Of a stretch of 64,000 nt of DNA, positions 10,401-18,362 are shown in pieces. Positions within the stretch are counted from its first letter, which is position 1. Every line of letters starts with the position of its first letter. The notes beneath the pieces were generated by a model. It searched no databases. It had not been told where the DNA came from and was given only the letters and a program-made list of their open reading frames with translations. The stretch is from Streptomyces sp. ISL-98. GTDB lineage: Bacteria; Actinomycetota; Actinomycetes; Streptomycetales; Streptomycetaceae. The stretch covers positions 259,209-323,208 of the forward strand of contig NZ_JAGGPB010000001.1 of NCBI RefSeq assembly GCF_018614055.1. The letters run 5' to 3'. Made by a program: the position numbers and the translations under genes.

Positions 10401-10554
10401 GCACTGTCACTGTCCCGGCGGCTCCGGCCGCTCCCGACGACGCGGCGCCGAACGCGGCGCCCGGTGTGGCCACGACCGCGCCGAGTCCGATCAGTGCGGT
10501 GGCAGTCGTCACGGTCCTGCGACTCGGCCCACGGCCCTGTACGTACGAATCCAC
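7465..10554 (-). CDS. Secreted endo-alpha-N-acetylgalactosaminidase, GH101
   Basis: A 1,029-residue enzyme that removes the core-1 disaccharide Gal-GalNAc from Ser/Thr of mucin-type glycoproteins. The GH101 barrel spans about residues 300-640. The nucleophile is Asp466 in NMLYIDVF and the acid/base is Glu492 in TTEWGH, both in standard family context. Carbohydrate-binding beta-sandwich domains follow to the C-terminus. The N-terminus has a twin-arginine signal (PSRRTVTTATALIG) with an AFGA-type cleavage region, so Tat export is likely. A calcium-loop motif GDRNGDGVVDWQDA sits at 281-294. The GTG start at 10554 has a good AGGAGG site. Neighbouring trypsin and esterase genes suggest an extracellular glycoprotein-degrading set. 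Confidence 0.92.
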   Translation of the reverse strand: MDSYVQGRGPSRRTVTTATALIGLGAVVATPGAAFGAASSGAAGAAGTVTVLRSRELEVRVDPGFPRIVSYTDRYTGAKLYGQEDPVTSVLIDGTARTPRVTARADGDRIAYVLAFEGGTEIHAEIRVTGRQVDWRVTRIADTAALPVGTLQIPSLAFLSVRSDQPGAALLAARIQLDKSKSGDTLVKVAPDTATEAATGCAYAVVAHDRLGGALETNTSYDKPDSAAGTTWENGRLWRTTVRTDGYVKAQLACGQWTHRAATAPAGATEPLPYATVIITGDRNGDGVVDWQDAAIAFRDIMVTPLGADEQHLRVVPHIPFNFASQATNPFLATLDNVKRISLATDGLRQYTLLKGYQSEGHDSAHPDYAGNHNKRAGGLDDLNTLVREGRKWGSDFGVHVNATESYPVANAFSETLVDKANEQWDWLDQSYRIDQRRDLVSGDIVKRFKDLRDETDPALNMLYIDVFRESGWTSDRLQRALREQGWQITTEWGHGLERSSLWSHWATEVDYGGDTSRGINSQLIRFIRNHQKDVFADKWPTLLGIPRTGNFEGWVNKTDWNTFHQLIWTDSLPAKYLQAYPVKTWGAHEITFFGPTRTVVGDADGTRRITTDGRLVYDGGRYLLPWEPRRATDPAKLYHYNPAGGSSSWQLPRGWAGSSKVALYKLTDQGRVYVRELPVRSGKVTVDAEAKQPYVLYRTQVPAPGAPDWGQATPLHDPGFNSGSLEGWTVSGPASVELSRIGDYELVIGAGGAAAVGQRLVRLAPGTYAASVQVEVGAKAGERRRAALTVRTADGATAENWTDTSTAVNLVAADRKHDTRFQRMFTYFTVPEGGGPVDLTLRAEAGDARVRFDNVRIVAATRSTKAGTVAFEDFQHVPQGWGVFVKGDAGGSTDPRTHIAQRHAPFTQRGWNGKAIDDVIDGSESLKSRGENKGLVYRTVQHTVRFEAGKRYGVSFRYENEKAGQYAWITGVDDRDLSSVLLPIATEPTVFSYEFTAAPKGEPWVGLRKVGDDGVAEFVLDTFEVRER

Positions 10555-10629
10555 GCTCGCTCCTCCTGGTGACGGTTAACCGTGACCGTCACGATGCGCC
10601 GCGTGGTGCGAGGGGGCCTATGGACAAAG

Positions 10630-10671
10630 AAGGGGCGGGTGTTGGACTAACGCGTCCGACGCCCGCCCCTT
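10630..10671. terminator. Terminator after sprT
   Basis: A near-perfect 18-bp stem (starting AAGGGGCGGGTGTTGGAC, two G-T type mismatches) with a 6-base loop lies just past the trypsin stop and before the GH101 start. It insulates the two minus-strand genes from each other. Confidence 0.75.
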
Positions 10672-10688
10672 CACCGCTCATGCGAGGG

Positions 10689-11573
<885 letters not shown>

Positions 11574-11707
11574 TTATGTGGAGTTGCCCGCCCGGACGAC
11601 AAGGGACGCTTCCAGCCACACCCGCCACACCGAGGCCGTATTCATCCGCACCGCGGTCCGCCGGATCCGCTTACAGTGGAGATCTGTTCACCGTCGTGTG
11701 AGGACGT

Positions 11708-12619
11708 GTGGGGGTGAGTGCGGGCGTGAGTGGCGACAGCGCGGTCGTGCACGGCTTTCCGCACCTGACCACCGTGCGGTCCGCCCTCACGGCGCTCCAC
11801 AAACGGCTCTCGTACGACGGCGTGCACACCTACGCCCCGAGCGTCTTCCCCGTCGACGTCGCCTTCTCCGACCAGGACGATCTCCACCTCGGCACCCAGC
11901 GCGTGGCGCGCGCCCTCGTCCACCATCTGCATCTGCCGGACGCCCGCATGATCGTGAGCTTCCGCGAGATGGAGCACGCCGCGAGCGTGGAGCTCGCCGC
12001 CGGTCCCGAGTACTTCATCGAGCTCAACTCACGTTTCAGGACCCACCGCAACGACATCGGGGCCGCCCTCGCCCACGAGATCACCCACGTCCTGCTGCAC
12101 CGGCTCGACCTCGCCTTCGCCGGCACCCGCGACAACGAGATCCTGACCGACACCGTGACGACGTATCTGGGCGCGGGCTGGCTGCTGCTCGACGCCTTCC
12201 GCGAGGACGGCGCGTCCAGCCAGAAGCTCGGCTATCTGACGCCGGAGGAGTTCGGTTACGTCCTGGCGAAGCGGGCGATCGCCTTCGGCGAGGACCCGGC
12301 GCCCTGGTTCACCAGCGCGCAGGCGTACACGGCGTACACCAAGGGCCTGGCGCAGGCCCGCCGTGACGAGCGGCAGCCGCCGCTCACGGCCGCGGGCTGG
12401 GCGGGCCGCCGCCGGTACGCCAAGGAGCGGCGGTATGCCCAGGAGAACGGCGGCCGGACCGACCCCGGCTTCTCGTACGCCTTCGAGGGCGGCGGCCGCG
12501 AGCCGCTGCGCGTCTCCTTCCCCTGCCCGACCTGCCACCAGCGCATCCGTGTCCCGGTAAGCGGCCGGGCGCGGGTCCGGTGCGCCCTGTGCCGGACGAT
12601 TCTCGAATGCGATACGTGA
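11708..12619 (+). CDS. HExxH metalloprotease-like protein with C-terminal zinc ribbon
   Basis: A 303-residue protein of unknown function. The centre carries AHEITHVLLHR (His123, Glu124, His127), a gluzincin-type zinc site, followed by NEILTDTVTTYLG, where Glu144 or Asp148 could be the third ligand. The last 35 residues form a four-cysteine ribbon (CPTC ... CALC), which could bind zinc, nucleic acid or a protein. There is no signal peptide and only short hydrophobic stretches (for example GAGWLLLDAF), so it is probably cytoplasmic. Several GTG codons (11708, 11714, 11726) could be the start and none has a convincing ribosome site. It sits 23 bp before the leaderless ankyrin/HEAT gene on the same strand. 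Confidence 0.75.
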   Translation: MGVSAGVSGDSAVVHGFPHLTTVRSALTALHKRLSYDGVHTYAPSVFPVDVAFSDQDDLHLGTQRVARALVHHLHLPDARMIVSFREMEHAASVELAAGPEYFIELNSRFRTHRNDIGAALAHEITHVLLHRLDLAFAGTRDNEILTDTVTTYLGAGWLLLDAFREDGASSQKLGYLTPEEFGYVLAKRAIAFGEDPAPWFTSAQAYTAYTKGLAQARRDERQPPLTAAGWAGRRRYAKERRYAQENGGRTDPGFSYAFEGGGREPLRVSFPCPTCHQRIRVPVSGRARVRCALCRTILECDT

Positions 12620-12630
12620 AGGGGCACACG

Positions 12631-12645
12631 TAGGGTCGAAGCATG
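12631..12645 (+). promoter_or_regulatory. Leaderless promoter of the ankyrin/HEAT gene
   Basis: A TAGGGT -10 element at 12631-12636 ends six bases before the ATG at 12643, and no Shine-Dalgarno sequence precedes the ATG. This is the usual leaderless arrangement in Streptomyces. Confidence 0.55.
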
Positions 12646-14163
12646 ACGAATGATCCGACAGCGGACGCGCAGGCCCTGGTCGAAGCGGTGTACAACAGCG
12701 AGGACGATGCCGTCGTACGGCTACTGCGGTCGGGCATCTCGCCGGAGACCCCCGACGAAGAGGGCACGACCCCGCTCTACGAGGCGGCCATGCAGAACCG
12801 GCCCAGCATCGTACGGCTGCTGCTCGCCGCGGGTGCCGACCCCGACCGGGCTAGCGGTCCGGAAGCCGGTGACCTGCCGCTGTGCGGCGCCGCGGTGGGC
12901 GGCCATACGGAGGTCGTGGAGGCGCTGCTCTCGGCGGGCGCGACGCCGGATCTGCGCGAGGAGTTCGAGTTCACCGCCATGGCCTGGGCCGTACGGCAGG
13001 GAAACTCGGACACCGTGGAGGCGCTTTTGGAGTACGGCGCGGACCCCGACCTGCCGGGACCCGGCACCGAGCCGCCCCTGGTGGTCGCGGCGCACCGTGG
13101 ATCCACCGAGACCGTACGGGCCCTGCTGCGGCACGGCGCGTCCGCGCGCGAGGAGGCGCTGGCGGAGGCGCGGCGATGGCTCGAAGTAGACGTGGAGCAG
13201 GAGCTGCGCGAGGAGCTGCTGAAGTCCTTCGGAGCCGGGGACGGGAGCGGTGGCGCGAAGGTCGAGACCGTCACCCGCCGCATCGTGGAGGACGGCGGCG
13301 TAACGGTCGTGGTCGAGCTCGTCCAGGACGGCGTGCCGCGGGCCGGCAAGGAGCGGCAGACCGGGCACGCCGCGATCGTCACCCTCCTGGAGCAGGAGCT
13401 CGGCATCCGTACCCCCTTCGAGGAGCTCGCCGAGCGGGCCCTGCGCGGCGCGGACCCCGACCGGGACGACTGGATGGAGGCGCTGGCCGCGCTGTGGCGG
13501 CGCGGTGACGAGGAGACGTTCCAGGCGGCGGCCGCTTGGTGCACGAGCGGAGAACCGTTGCGGCAGGCCTTCGCCGCCGACGTACTGGCGCAGCTCGGTT
13601 TCGAGCAGGACGGCAAGCCCTTCGCCGCCCGCGCCCTGCCGCTGCTGCGGCAGCTGGCGCGCGAGGCGGAGGACCCCGAGCTGATCCAGGCGGCCGTCCT
13701 GGGGCTGGGGCACCACGCCGCCCCGGCCGCGCTGCCGGAGATTCTTCGCCACGCGGATCACCCCGACACGGAGGTGCGCCACCGGGTGGCGATCTCCCTC
13801 GTCGGCCTCGTCCCCGCCGGCCACGACGAGGGTGCGGCGGCCCTGATCGCGCTCAGCCGCGACACCGACGACGAGGTACGGGACTGGGCGACGATGGCGC
13901 TGGCCGGCATCGAGGCCGACACCCCGGAGATCCGCGAGGCCCTGGCGGCACGTCTGGAGGACCGCGACCCGGACACGGCGGCGGAGGCGGCCCGTGGCCT
14001 GGCGGCACGCCAGGATCCGCGCGCGGTGGAGGCGCTGGCACGCCTGCTCGCCCACGAGGACCCGGAGGGGTACGCCTACTCCACTGCCGCGGAGGCGCTC
14101 GAACACGTGACGGACGAGACGGTGAGGCGTCAGTTGGAGCAGACGCCGCCGCGCCACCGCTGA
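12643..14163 (+). CDS. Ankyrin- and HEAT-repeat protein
   Basis: A 506-residue cytoplasmic scaffold-type protein. Residues about 10-175 form four to five ankyrin repeats (for example GTTPLYEAAMQNRPSIVRLLLAAGADPD and the following GHTEVVEALLSAGATPD). After an acidic linker, residues about 290-500 form HEAT-like helical repeats (DPELIQAAVLGLG, DTEVRHRVAISLVGLV, DDEVRDWATMALAGI). Both types bind proteins, and no enzymatic motif is visible. Leaderless promoter; the previous gene ends 23 bp upstream. The partner and role cannot be told from sequence. Confidence 0.85.
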   Translation: MTNDPTADAQALVEAVYNSEDDAVVRLLRSGISPETPDEEGTTPLYEAAMQNRPSIVRLLLAAGADPDRASGPEAGDLPLCGAAVGGHTEVVEALLSAGATPDLREEFEFTAMAWAVRQGNSDTVEALLEYGADPDLPGPGTEPPLVVAAHRGSTETVRALLRHGASAREEALAEARRWLEVDVEQELREELLKSFGAGDGSGGAKVETVTRRIVEDGGVTVVVELVQDGVPRAGKERQTGHAAIVTLLEQELGIRTPFEELAERALRGADPDRDDWMEALAALWRRGDEETFQAAAAWCTSGEPLRQAFAADVLAQLGFEQDGKPFAARALPLLRQLAREAEDPELIQAAVLGLGHHAAPAALPEILRHADHPDTEVRHRVAISLVGLVPAGHDEGAAALIALSRDTDDEVRDWATMALAGIEADTPEIREALAARLEDRDPDTAAEAARGLAARQDPRAVEALARLLAHEDPEGYAYSTAAEALEHVTDETVRRQLEQTPPRHR

Positions 14164-14196
14164 CAGTGGAGTGGAGGAAGTGCGGGCAGGAGCCGT

Positions 14197-14601
14197 TCAG
14201 CAGTCGTAGTCGACGAGGTCGAACGACGCGTAGTGATCGGCCGTGTAGTAGTCCTCCTGTGCCGAGTCGCCGGTGACAATGCGGCGCGCGCCGCGGGTGG
14301 GGGAGCCCGGCGTGATGACGGTGTACTCGTGGTAGTACCCGGCGTTCTGGTTCGGCAGGAGCTGCTCGCGGTTCTGGAAGACGGTCCCGTCCTGTTCGTA
14401 CGGGAAGGGCCCGCCGGCCTCTATGAGGTCGAGGGTGTCGTGCGCCTGGGACGGCAGGGCGGAGTAACAGATGTCGCCAACCGCGGGTACGGGGGCGGCA
14501 CTTGCGACGGCCGTTACCGGGCCGCCGACGATGAGGGTAGAGACGAGAGCGGCGATGCCGCTGATGACGGAGATTCGTGGGGGGATCCGCATGGGCACCA
14601 T
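14197..14601 (-). CDS. Secreted guanyl-specific ribonuclease (RNase Sa family)
   Basis: A 134-residue precursor with a signal peptide to about residue 35 and a mature domain of about 97 residues. It closely resembles RNase Sa from Streptomyces aureofaciens: SALP, DTLDLI, GPFPYEQDGTVFQNRE and YYHEYTVITPG are all there. Catalytic residues line up as Glu92, Arg107 and His123, with the same spacing as Glu54, Arg69 and His85 of RNase Sa. Cys45 and the C-terminal Cys134 should form the conserved disulfide. It cleaves single-stranded RNA after guanine. The start could be the ATG at 14601 or 14592; neither has a clear ribosome site. No barstar-like inhibitor gene lies next to it. Confidence 0.92.
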   Translation of the reverse strand: MVPMRIPPRISVISGIAALVSTLIVGGPVTAVASAAPVPAVGDICYSALPSQAHDTLDLIEAGGPFPYEQDGTVFQNREQLLPNQNAGYYHEYTVITPGSPTRGARRIVTGDSAQEDYYTADHYASFDLVDYDC

Positions 14602-15030
14602 GATGACGCGCGTAGAGCATGGCGCGTCAATGCCAACTCCCGTGAATTTTCCGTGCGTTAACCTGACCGGAGGGCGGGGGGATACGCCGCGCGGCATGTC
14701 CGGCATGGCGAGCGCGTCGAGCGCGTCGAGCGCGTGAAGCGCGTGAAGCGCGTGAAGCGCGTGAAGCGCGTGAAGCGCGTGAAGCGCGTGAAGCGCGTGA
14801 AGCGCGTGAAGCGCGTGAAGCGCGTGAAGCGCGTGAAGCGCGTGAAGCGCGTCTGCGCAGCCAGCACGTCTGCACATCCAGCACGTGAAGCACTTCTGCA
14901 CGTCCAGCACGTCAGCGCGTGAAGCGCTCTCGGAGCGCTCCAGCGCCCCCCAGCAGCGCTCCCCAGCCCCTCAGCCCCCAGTGGCACTCTCCGCCCCCTC
15001 TCAGCACCCCCGCACCCAAGCGCGCCCCCG
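14602..15030. other. Non-coding gap with tandem repeats
   Basis: A 429-bp gene-free stretch between the ribonuclease gene and the SDR operon. It holds the ribonuclease upstream region, the 9-bp tandem array at 14716-14850, and a C-rich downstream part (14851-15030) with degenerate CAGCACGT and GCGCTCC motifs. I see no credible gene. Confidence 0.6.
14716..14850. repeat. 9-bp tandem repeat, 15 units
   Basis: Two GTCGAGCGC units are followed by 13 identical GTGAAGCGC units with no mismatch. The plus strand could read Val-Lys-Arg repeatedly, but no start or ribosome site supports translation. Perfect identity implies recent expansion by slippage. Confidence 0.9.
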
Positions 15031-15942
15031 TCACCCCGCCCCGTACACCGCCCGTACCGGCCCCGCGTCCGCCAGCAGTTTCAGTGCCGCCTCCCCCGCC
15101 TCCGCCGGCGCCCACCGCGCCCCCTTGTCCGCGGTCGGCCCCGCTCGCCAGCCCTCCATGACCGTGATGCGGCCCGCCTCCGCCTCGAAGACCCGCCCGG
15201 TCACGCCCGCGCTCGCCGCCGACCCGAGCCACACGACGAGTGGCGAGACGTTCTCGGGGGCCATGGCGTCGAACTGCCCCTCCCCCGGCGCCGTCATCGT
15301 TTCGGCGAAGGTCTGCTCGGTCATGCGGGTCCGGGCGGCCGGCGCTATCGCGTTGACCTGGACCCCGTACCGCCCCATCTCCGCCGCGGCGACCAGCGTC
15401 AGACCGACGATCCCGGCCTTGGCCGCGGAGTAGTTACCCTGCCCGACGCTGCCCAACAGGCCGGCCCCCGAGCTGGTGTTGACGACCCGCGCGTCCACCG
15501 GCCGCCCCGCCTTCGCCTCCGCCCGCCAGTGCGCCGTCGCGTGCTTCAGCGGCAGAAAGTGCCCCTTCAGGTGCACCCGCATGACCGCGTCCCAGTCGTC
15601 CTCGTCCAGGTTGACCAGCATCCGGTCACGCAGAAAGCCCGCGTTGTTGACCAGGGTGTCGAGCCGCCCGAAGGTCTCCACCGCCGCCGTGACCAGCGAG
15701 GATGCCCCGTCCGTCGTAGCGATGTCGCCGCCGTGCGCGACCGCCTCGCCCCCGGCGGCGGTGATCTCGTCGACGACCTGCTGGGCGGGGCCCGAGGACA
15801 TCCCCGCGCCGTCGAGTCCGACCCCCAGGTCGTTGACGACCACCTTCGCGCCCTCCGCCGCGAAGGCCAGCGCATGGGCCCGTCCGAGTCCCCGCCCCGC
15901 GCCCGTCACAATGACCACACGTCCGTCGCAGATTCCCGTCAT
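15031..15942 (-). CDS. Short-chain dehydrogenase, Rv3548c-like (steroid regulon)
   Basis: A 303-residue classical SDR with cofactor motif TGAGRGLG at 13-20, VNNAG at 98-102, Ser157/158 and the catalytic pair Tyr171 and Lys175 (YSAAK). It is longer than the usual 250 residues and has the inserted region typical of Rv3548c and multifunctional enzyme-2-like SDRs. The ATG at 15942 follows AAGGAG by 8 bases and lies one base after the stop of the preceding SDR gene, so the two are translationally coupled. Its position in the block suggests oxidation of a hydroxyacyl-CoA in steroid C/D-ring breakdown; the exact substrate is not established from sequence. Confidence 0.8.
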   Translation of the reverse strand: MTGICDGRVVIVTGAGRGLGRAHALAFAAEGAKVVVNDLGVGLDGAGMSSGPAQQVVDEITAAGGEAVAHGGDIATTDGASSLVTAAVETFGRLDTLVNNAGFLRDRMLVNLDEDDWDAVMRVHLKGHFLPLKHATAHWRAEAKAGRPVDARVVNTSSGAGLLGSVGQGNYSAAKAGIVGLTLVAAAEMGRYGVQVNAIAPAARTRMTEQTFAETMTAPGEGQFDAMAPENVSPLVVWLGSAASAGVTGRVFEAEAGRITVMEGWRAGPTADKGARWAPAEAGEAALKLLADAGPVRAVYGAG

Positions 15943-15943
15943 C

Positions 15944-16708
15944 TCACGTCTCCTTATTGGCAGTTGCGGCGTCGAGGAAAGCGGGGCGCTCCCCACCCCC
16001 GTGCACGAGCAGCGAGGCGCCCGTGATGTACGCGGCCCGCTCGGAGGCCAGGAAGACGGCGGCGTCACCGACCTCCGAGGGTTCGGCGAGCCGCCCCAGC
16101 GGTACGGTCCGGCCGACCGCCGCGACTCCACCCTCGTCTCCGTAGTGCAGATGCGACAGCTCGGTACGGACCATGCCGAGGACCAGCGTGTTCACCCGGA
16201 CATCCGGTGCCCACTCCACCGCCATGGACCGCGCCAGATTCTCCAGCCCCGCTTTGGCCGCCCCGTACGCCGCCGTGCCCGGCGAAGGCCGCGTCCCGCT
16301 GACGCTGCCGACCATCACGACTGCCCCGCCGGCCGCCCGAAGGTGCTCGTACGCGGCCAGTGAGGCGTTCATCGGCGCGACCAGGTTGAGCTCGACCACC
16401 CGCGCGTGCCGCTCGGCCTCGCCCTCTCCCAGCAACCGGTACGGCGTCCCGCCCGCGTTGTTGACCAGCGCGTCCAGCCGCCCGTACGCATCCACCGCGT
16501 CGGCGAAGAAGGCCCGTACGGCCGCCGGGTCCCGCAGGTCGACGGGCCGGAACTCGGCCTCCAGGCCGCCCACTTCCACCGGCTCCTCCGGGGGACGGCG
16601 GGCGCAGACCACCACCCGCGCCCCGGCGGCGAGGAACGCGCGGGCGATTCCGGCACCGACGCCGCGGGTGCCGCCTGTCACGACGACGACCCTCCCGTCC
16701 AGTTGCAT
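15944..16708 (-). CDS. Short-chain dehydrogenase, Rv3549c-like (steroid regulon)
   Basis: A 254-residue classical SDR: cofactor motif TGGTRGVG at 11-18, NNAGG near 83, catalytic Ser135/137, Tyr148 and Lys152 (YGAAK). It is the first gene of a two-gene operon transcribed away from echA20, across the KstR2-type operator at 16727-16742. The mycobacterial regulon has the same pair of SDR genes divergent from echA20, so this is the Rv3549c counterpart by position. The substrate is probably a CoA-linked hydroxy intermediate, which is inference from context. Confidence 0.8.
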   Translation of the reverse strand: MQLDGRVVVVTGGTRGVGAGIARAFLAAGARVVVCARRPPEEPVEVGGLEAEFRPVDLRDPAAVRAFFADAVDAYGRLDALVNNAGGTPYRLLGEGEAERHARVVELNLVAPMNASLAAYEHLRAAGGAVVMVGSVSGTRPSPGTAAYGAAKAGLENLARSMAVEWAPDVRVNTLVLGMVRTELSHLHYGDEGGVAAVGRTVPLGRLAEPSEVGDAAVFLASERAAYITGASLLVHGGGERPAFLDAATANKET

Positions 16709-16712
16709 TCGC

Positions 16713-16755
16713 TGCTACCTTCCCTGCCTAACAAATGTTTGGTGGAAAGGTAGCT
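16713..16755. promoter_or_regulatory. KstR2-type operator between SDR operon and echA20
   Basis: The core palindrome CCTAACAAATGTTTGG is at 16727-16742. Read on the minus strand it gives ACCAAACATTTGTT, which fits the published mycobacterial KstR2 motif AnCAAGnnCTTGnT except for a symmetrical G-to-A and C-to-T change. Outer arms GCTACCTT (from about 16714) and AAGGTAGC (to about 16754) extend the symmetry. It lies in the 56-bp divergent promoter region. Confidence 0.7.
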
Positions 16756-16764
16756 GATCCGTCC

Positions 16765-17514
16765 ATGGGTGTCTCCACCGCAAGCCCGGACAAGGGCATT
16801 TCCGTCGTTACGGTCGACTTCCCGCCCGTCAACGCACTTCCCGTACAGGGCTGGTACGACCTCGCCGACGCCATCCGCGGGGCCGGTCGCGACCCAGAGG
16901 TCCGCTGCGTCGTCCTCGCCGCCGAGGGCCGCGGCTTCAACGCCGGCGTCGACATCAAGGAATTGCAGCGCGACCCAGGCCACGCCTCCCTCATCGGCGC
17001 CAACCGCGGCTGCGCCGAGGCCTTCGCCGCCGTCTACGAGTGCGAGGTCCCCGTCGTCGCGGCAGTGGGCGGCTTCTGCCTCGGCGGCGGCATCGGCCTG
17101 GTCGGCAACGCCGACGCGATCGTCGCGTCCGACGACGCCACCTTCGGCCTGCCGGAGCTGGACCGGGGCGCGCTGGGCGCCGCCACCCACCTCGCACGCC
17201 TCGTCCCGCAGCACCTCATGCGCACGCTGTACTACACCTCGCGCACCGCCACCGCCGCCGAACTCCACGCCCACGGCTCCGTCTGGAAAGTCGTCCCGCG
17301 CGACGAACTCCACGACGCGGCCATGGGCCTGGCCCGCGAGATCGCGCAGAAGGACGGCTGCCTCATCCGGCTGGCCAAGGCCGCCATCAACGGCATCGAC
17401 CCCGTCGACGTACGCCGCAGCTACCGCTTCGAGCAGGGCTTCACCTTCGAGGCCAACCTCGGCGGCGTCGCCGACCGTGTCCGTAACACCTTCGGCAAGG
17501 AGGCCGGGAAGTGA
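16765..17514 (+). CDS. echA20: Enoyl-CoA hydratase/isomerase family, EchA20-like ring-D hydrolase
   Basis: A 249-residue crotonase-fold protein. The oxyanion-hole segments are GRGFNAGVDIKEL and FCLGGGIGLVGNAD. In Mycobacterium, EchA20 is a hydrolase that opens steroid ring D of the CoA-linked bicyclic intermediate. The assignment rests on size (Rv3550 is 247 residues), on the gene order echA20-ipdA-ipdB-ipdC, and on the shared KstR2 operator. The frame opens at 16735, but that ATG lies inside the operator; I prefer the ATG at 16765. Its stop overlaps the ipdA start by GTGA. Confidence 0.85.
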   Translation: MGVSTASPDKGISVVTVDFPPVNALPVQGWYDLADAIRGAGRDPEVRCVVLAAEGRGFNAGVDIKELQRDPGHASLIGANRGCAEAFAAVYECEVPVVAAVGGFCLGGGIGLVGNADAIVASDDATFGLPELDRGALGAATHLARLVPQHLMRTLYYTSRTATAAELHAHGSVWKVVPRDELHDAAMGLAREIAQKDGCLIRLAKAAINGIDPVDVRRSYRFEQGFTFEANLGGVADRVRNTFGKEAGK

Positions 17515-18362
17515 CCGACAAGACCATGACCCCGGAGCAGGTCGTCGCCCACCTCCGCAGCGGCATGACCCTCGGCATCGGCGGCTGGGGCTCGCGCCGC
17601 AAACCCATGGCCCTCGTCCGCGCGATCCTCCGCTCCGGTCTCACGGACCTCACCGTGATCTCGTACGGCGGCCCGGACGTCGGCCTCCTCGTCGCCGTCG
17701 GCAAGGTCCGCAAGGTGGTCGCGGCCTTCACCACACTCGACTCGATCCCCCTCGAACCGCACTTCCGTACCGCCCGCCAGAGCGGCGCGGTCGAGCTCAT
17801 GGAGATCGACGAGGCGATGTTCATGTGGGGGCTGCACGCCGCCGTGAACCGGCTGCCGTTCCTTCCCGTACGCGCCGGAATCGGCTCCGACGTGATGCGG
17901 GTCAACCCGTCCCTGAAGACGGTCACTTCGCCGTACGGGGACGGGGAGCGGTTCGTCGCGATGCCGGCCCTGCACATGGACGCCGCTCTTGTCCACATGA
18001 ACCGCGCCGACCGCCTCGGCAACGGGCAGTACCTGGGGCCCGACCCCTACTTCGACGACCTCTTCTGCGAGGCGGCGGACGCGGCGTACGTCTCCTGCGA
18101 GCAGCTGGTCGAGACCGCCGAGCTGACGAAGACCGCCGCCCCGCAGACCCTCCTCCTCAAACGCCACTCCGTCACCGGCGTGATCGAGACCCCGAACGGC
18201 GCGCACTTCACCTCCTGTGCCCCCGACTACGACCGGGACGAGGCCTTTCAGAAGGCGTACGCGACGACTCCCTGGCCGGAGTTCGCCGAGCGCTTCCTGT
18301 CGGGCGGCGACGAGAAGGCCTACCAGTCCGCCGTACAGACCTGGCACGAGGAGCAGAAGTGA
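17511..18362 (+). CDS. ipdA: Steroid ring-C hydrolase alpha subunit IpdA
   Basis: A 283-residue protein of the CoA-transferase family I alpha type. It has the glycine-rich GMTLGIGGWGSRRKPMALV start and conserved ISYGGPDVGLL and MPALHMDAALVHMNRADRLGN segments. In mycobacteria IpdA and IpdB form a heteromer that hydrolytically opens the last steroid ring rather than transferring CoA. The GTG start at 17511 overlaps the echA20 stop, and the stop overlaps ipdB, so translation is coupled across the operon. It acts in the cytoplasm on CoA thioesters. The alternative, a plain 3-oxoacid CoA-transferase, is less likely given the neighbours. Confidence 0.88.
   Translation: MTDKTMTPEQVVAHLRSGMTLGIGGWGSRRKPMALVRAILRSGLTDLTVISYGGPDVGLLVAVGKVRKVVAAFTTLDSIPLEPHFRTARQSGAVELMEIDEAMFMWGLHAAVNRLPFLPVRAGIGSDVMRVNPSLKTVTSPYGDGERFVAMPALHMDAALVHMNRADRLGNGQYLGPDPYFDDLFCEAADAAYVSCEQLVETAELTKTAAPQTLLLKRHSVTGVIETPNGAHFTSCAPDYDRDEAFQKAYATTPWPEFAERFLSGGDEKAYQSAVQTWHEEQK

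Noticed and set aside
14716..14850. CRISPR array
   Set aside because: Units are contiguous 9-mers with no spacers, and no cas genes are present.
14734..14922. A Val-Lys-Arg repeat ORF as a possible antimicrobial peptide gene
   Set aside because: It arises from the 9-bp tandem repeat and has no ribosome site or signal sequence; kept only as a repeat.
16769..18358. A long upstream extension of the ipdB frame
   Set aside because: It lies out of frame over echA20 and ipdA; only the part from the GTG at 18359 is coding.
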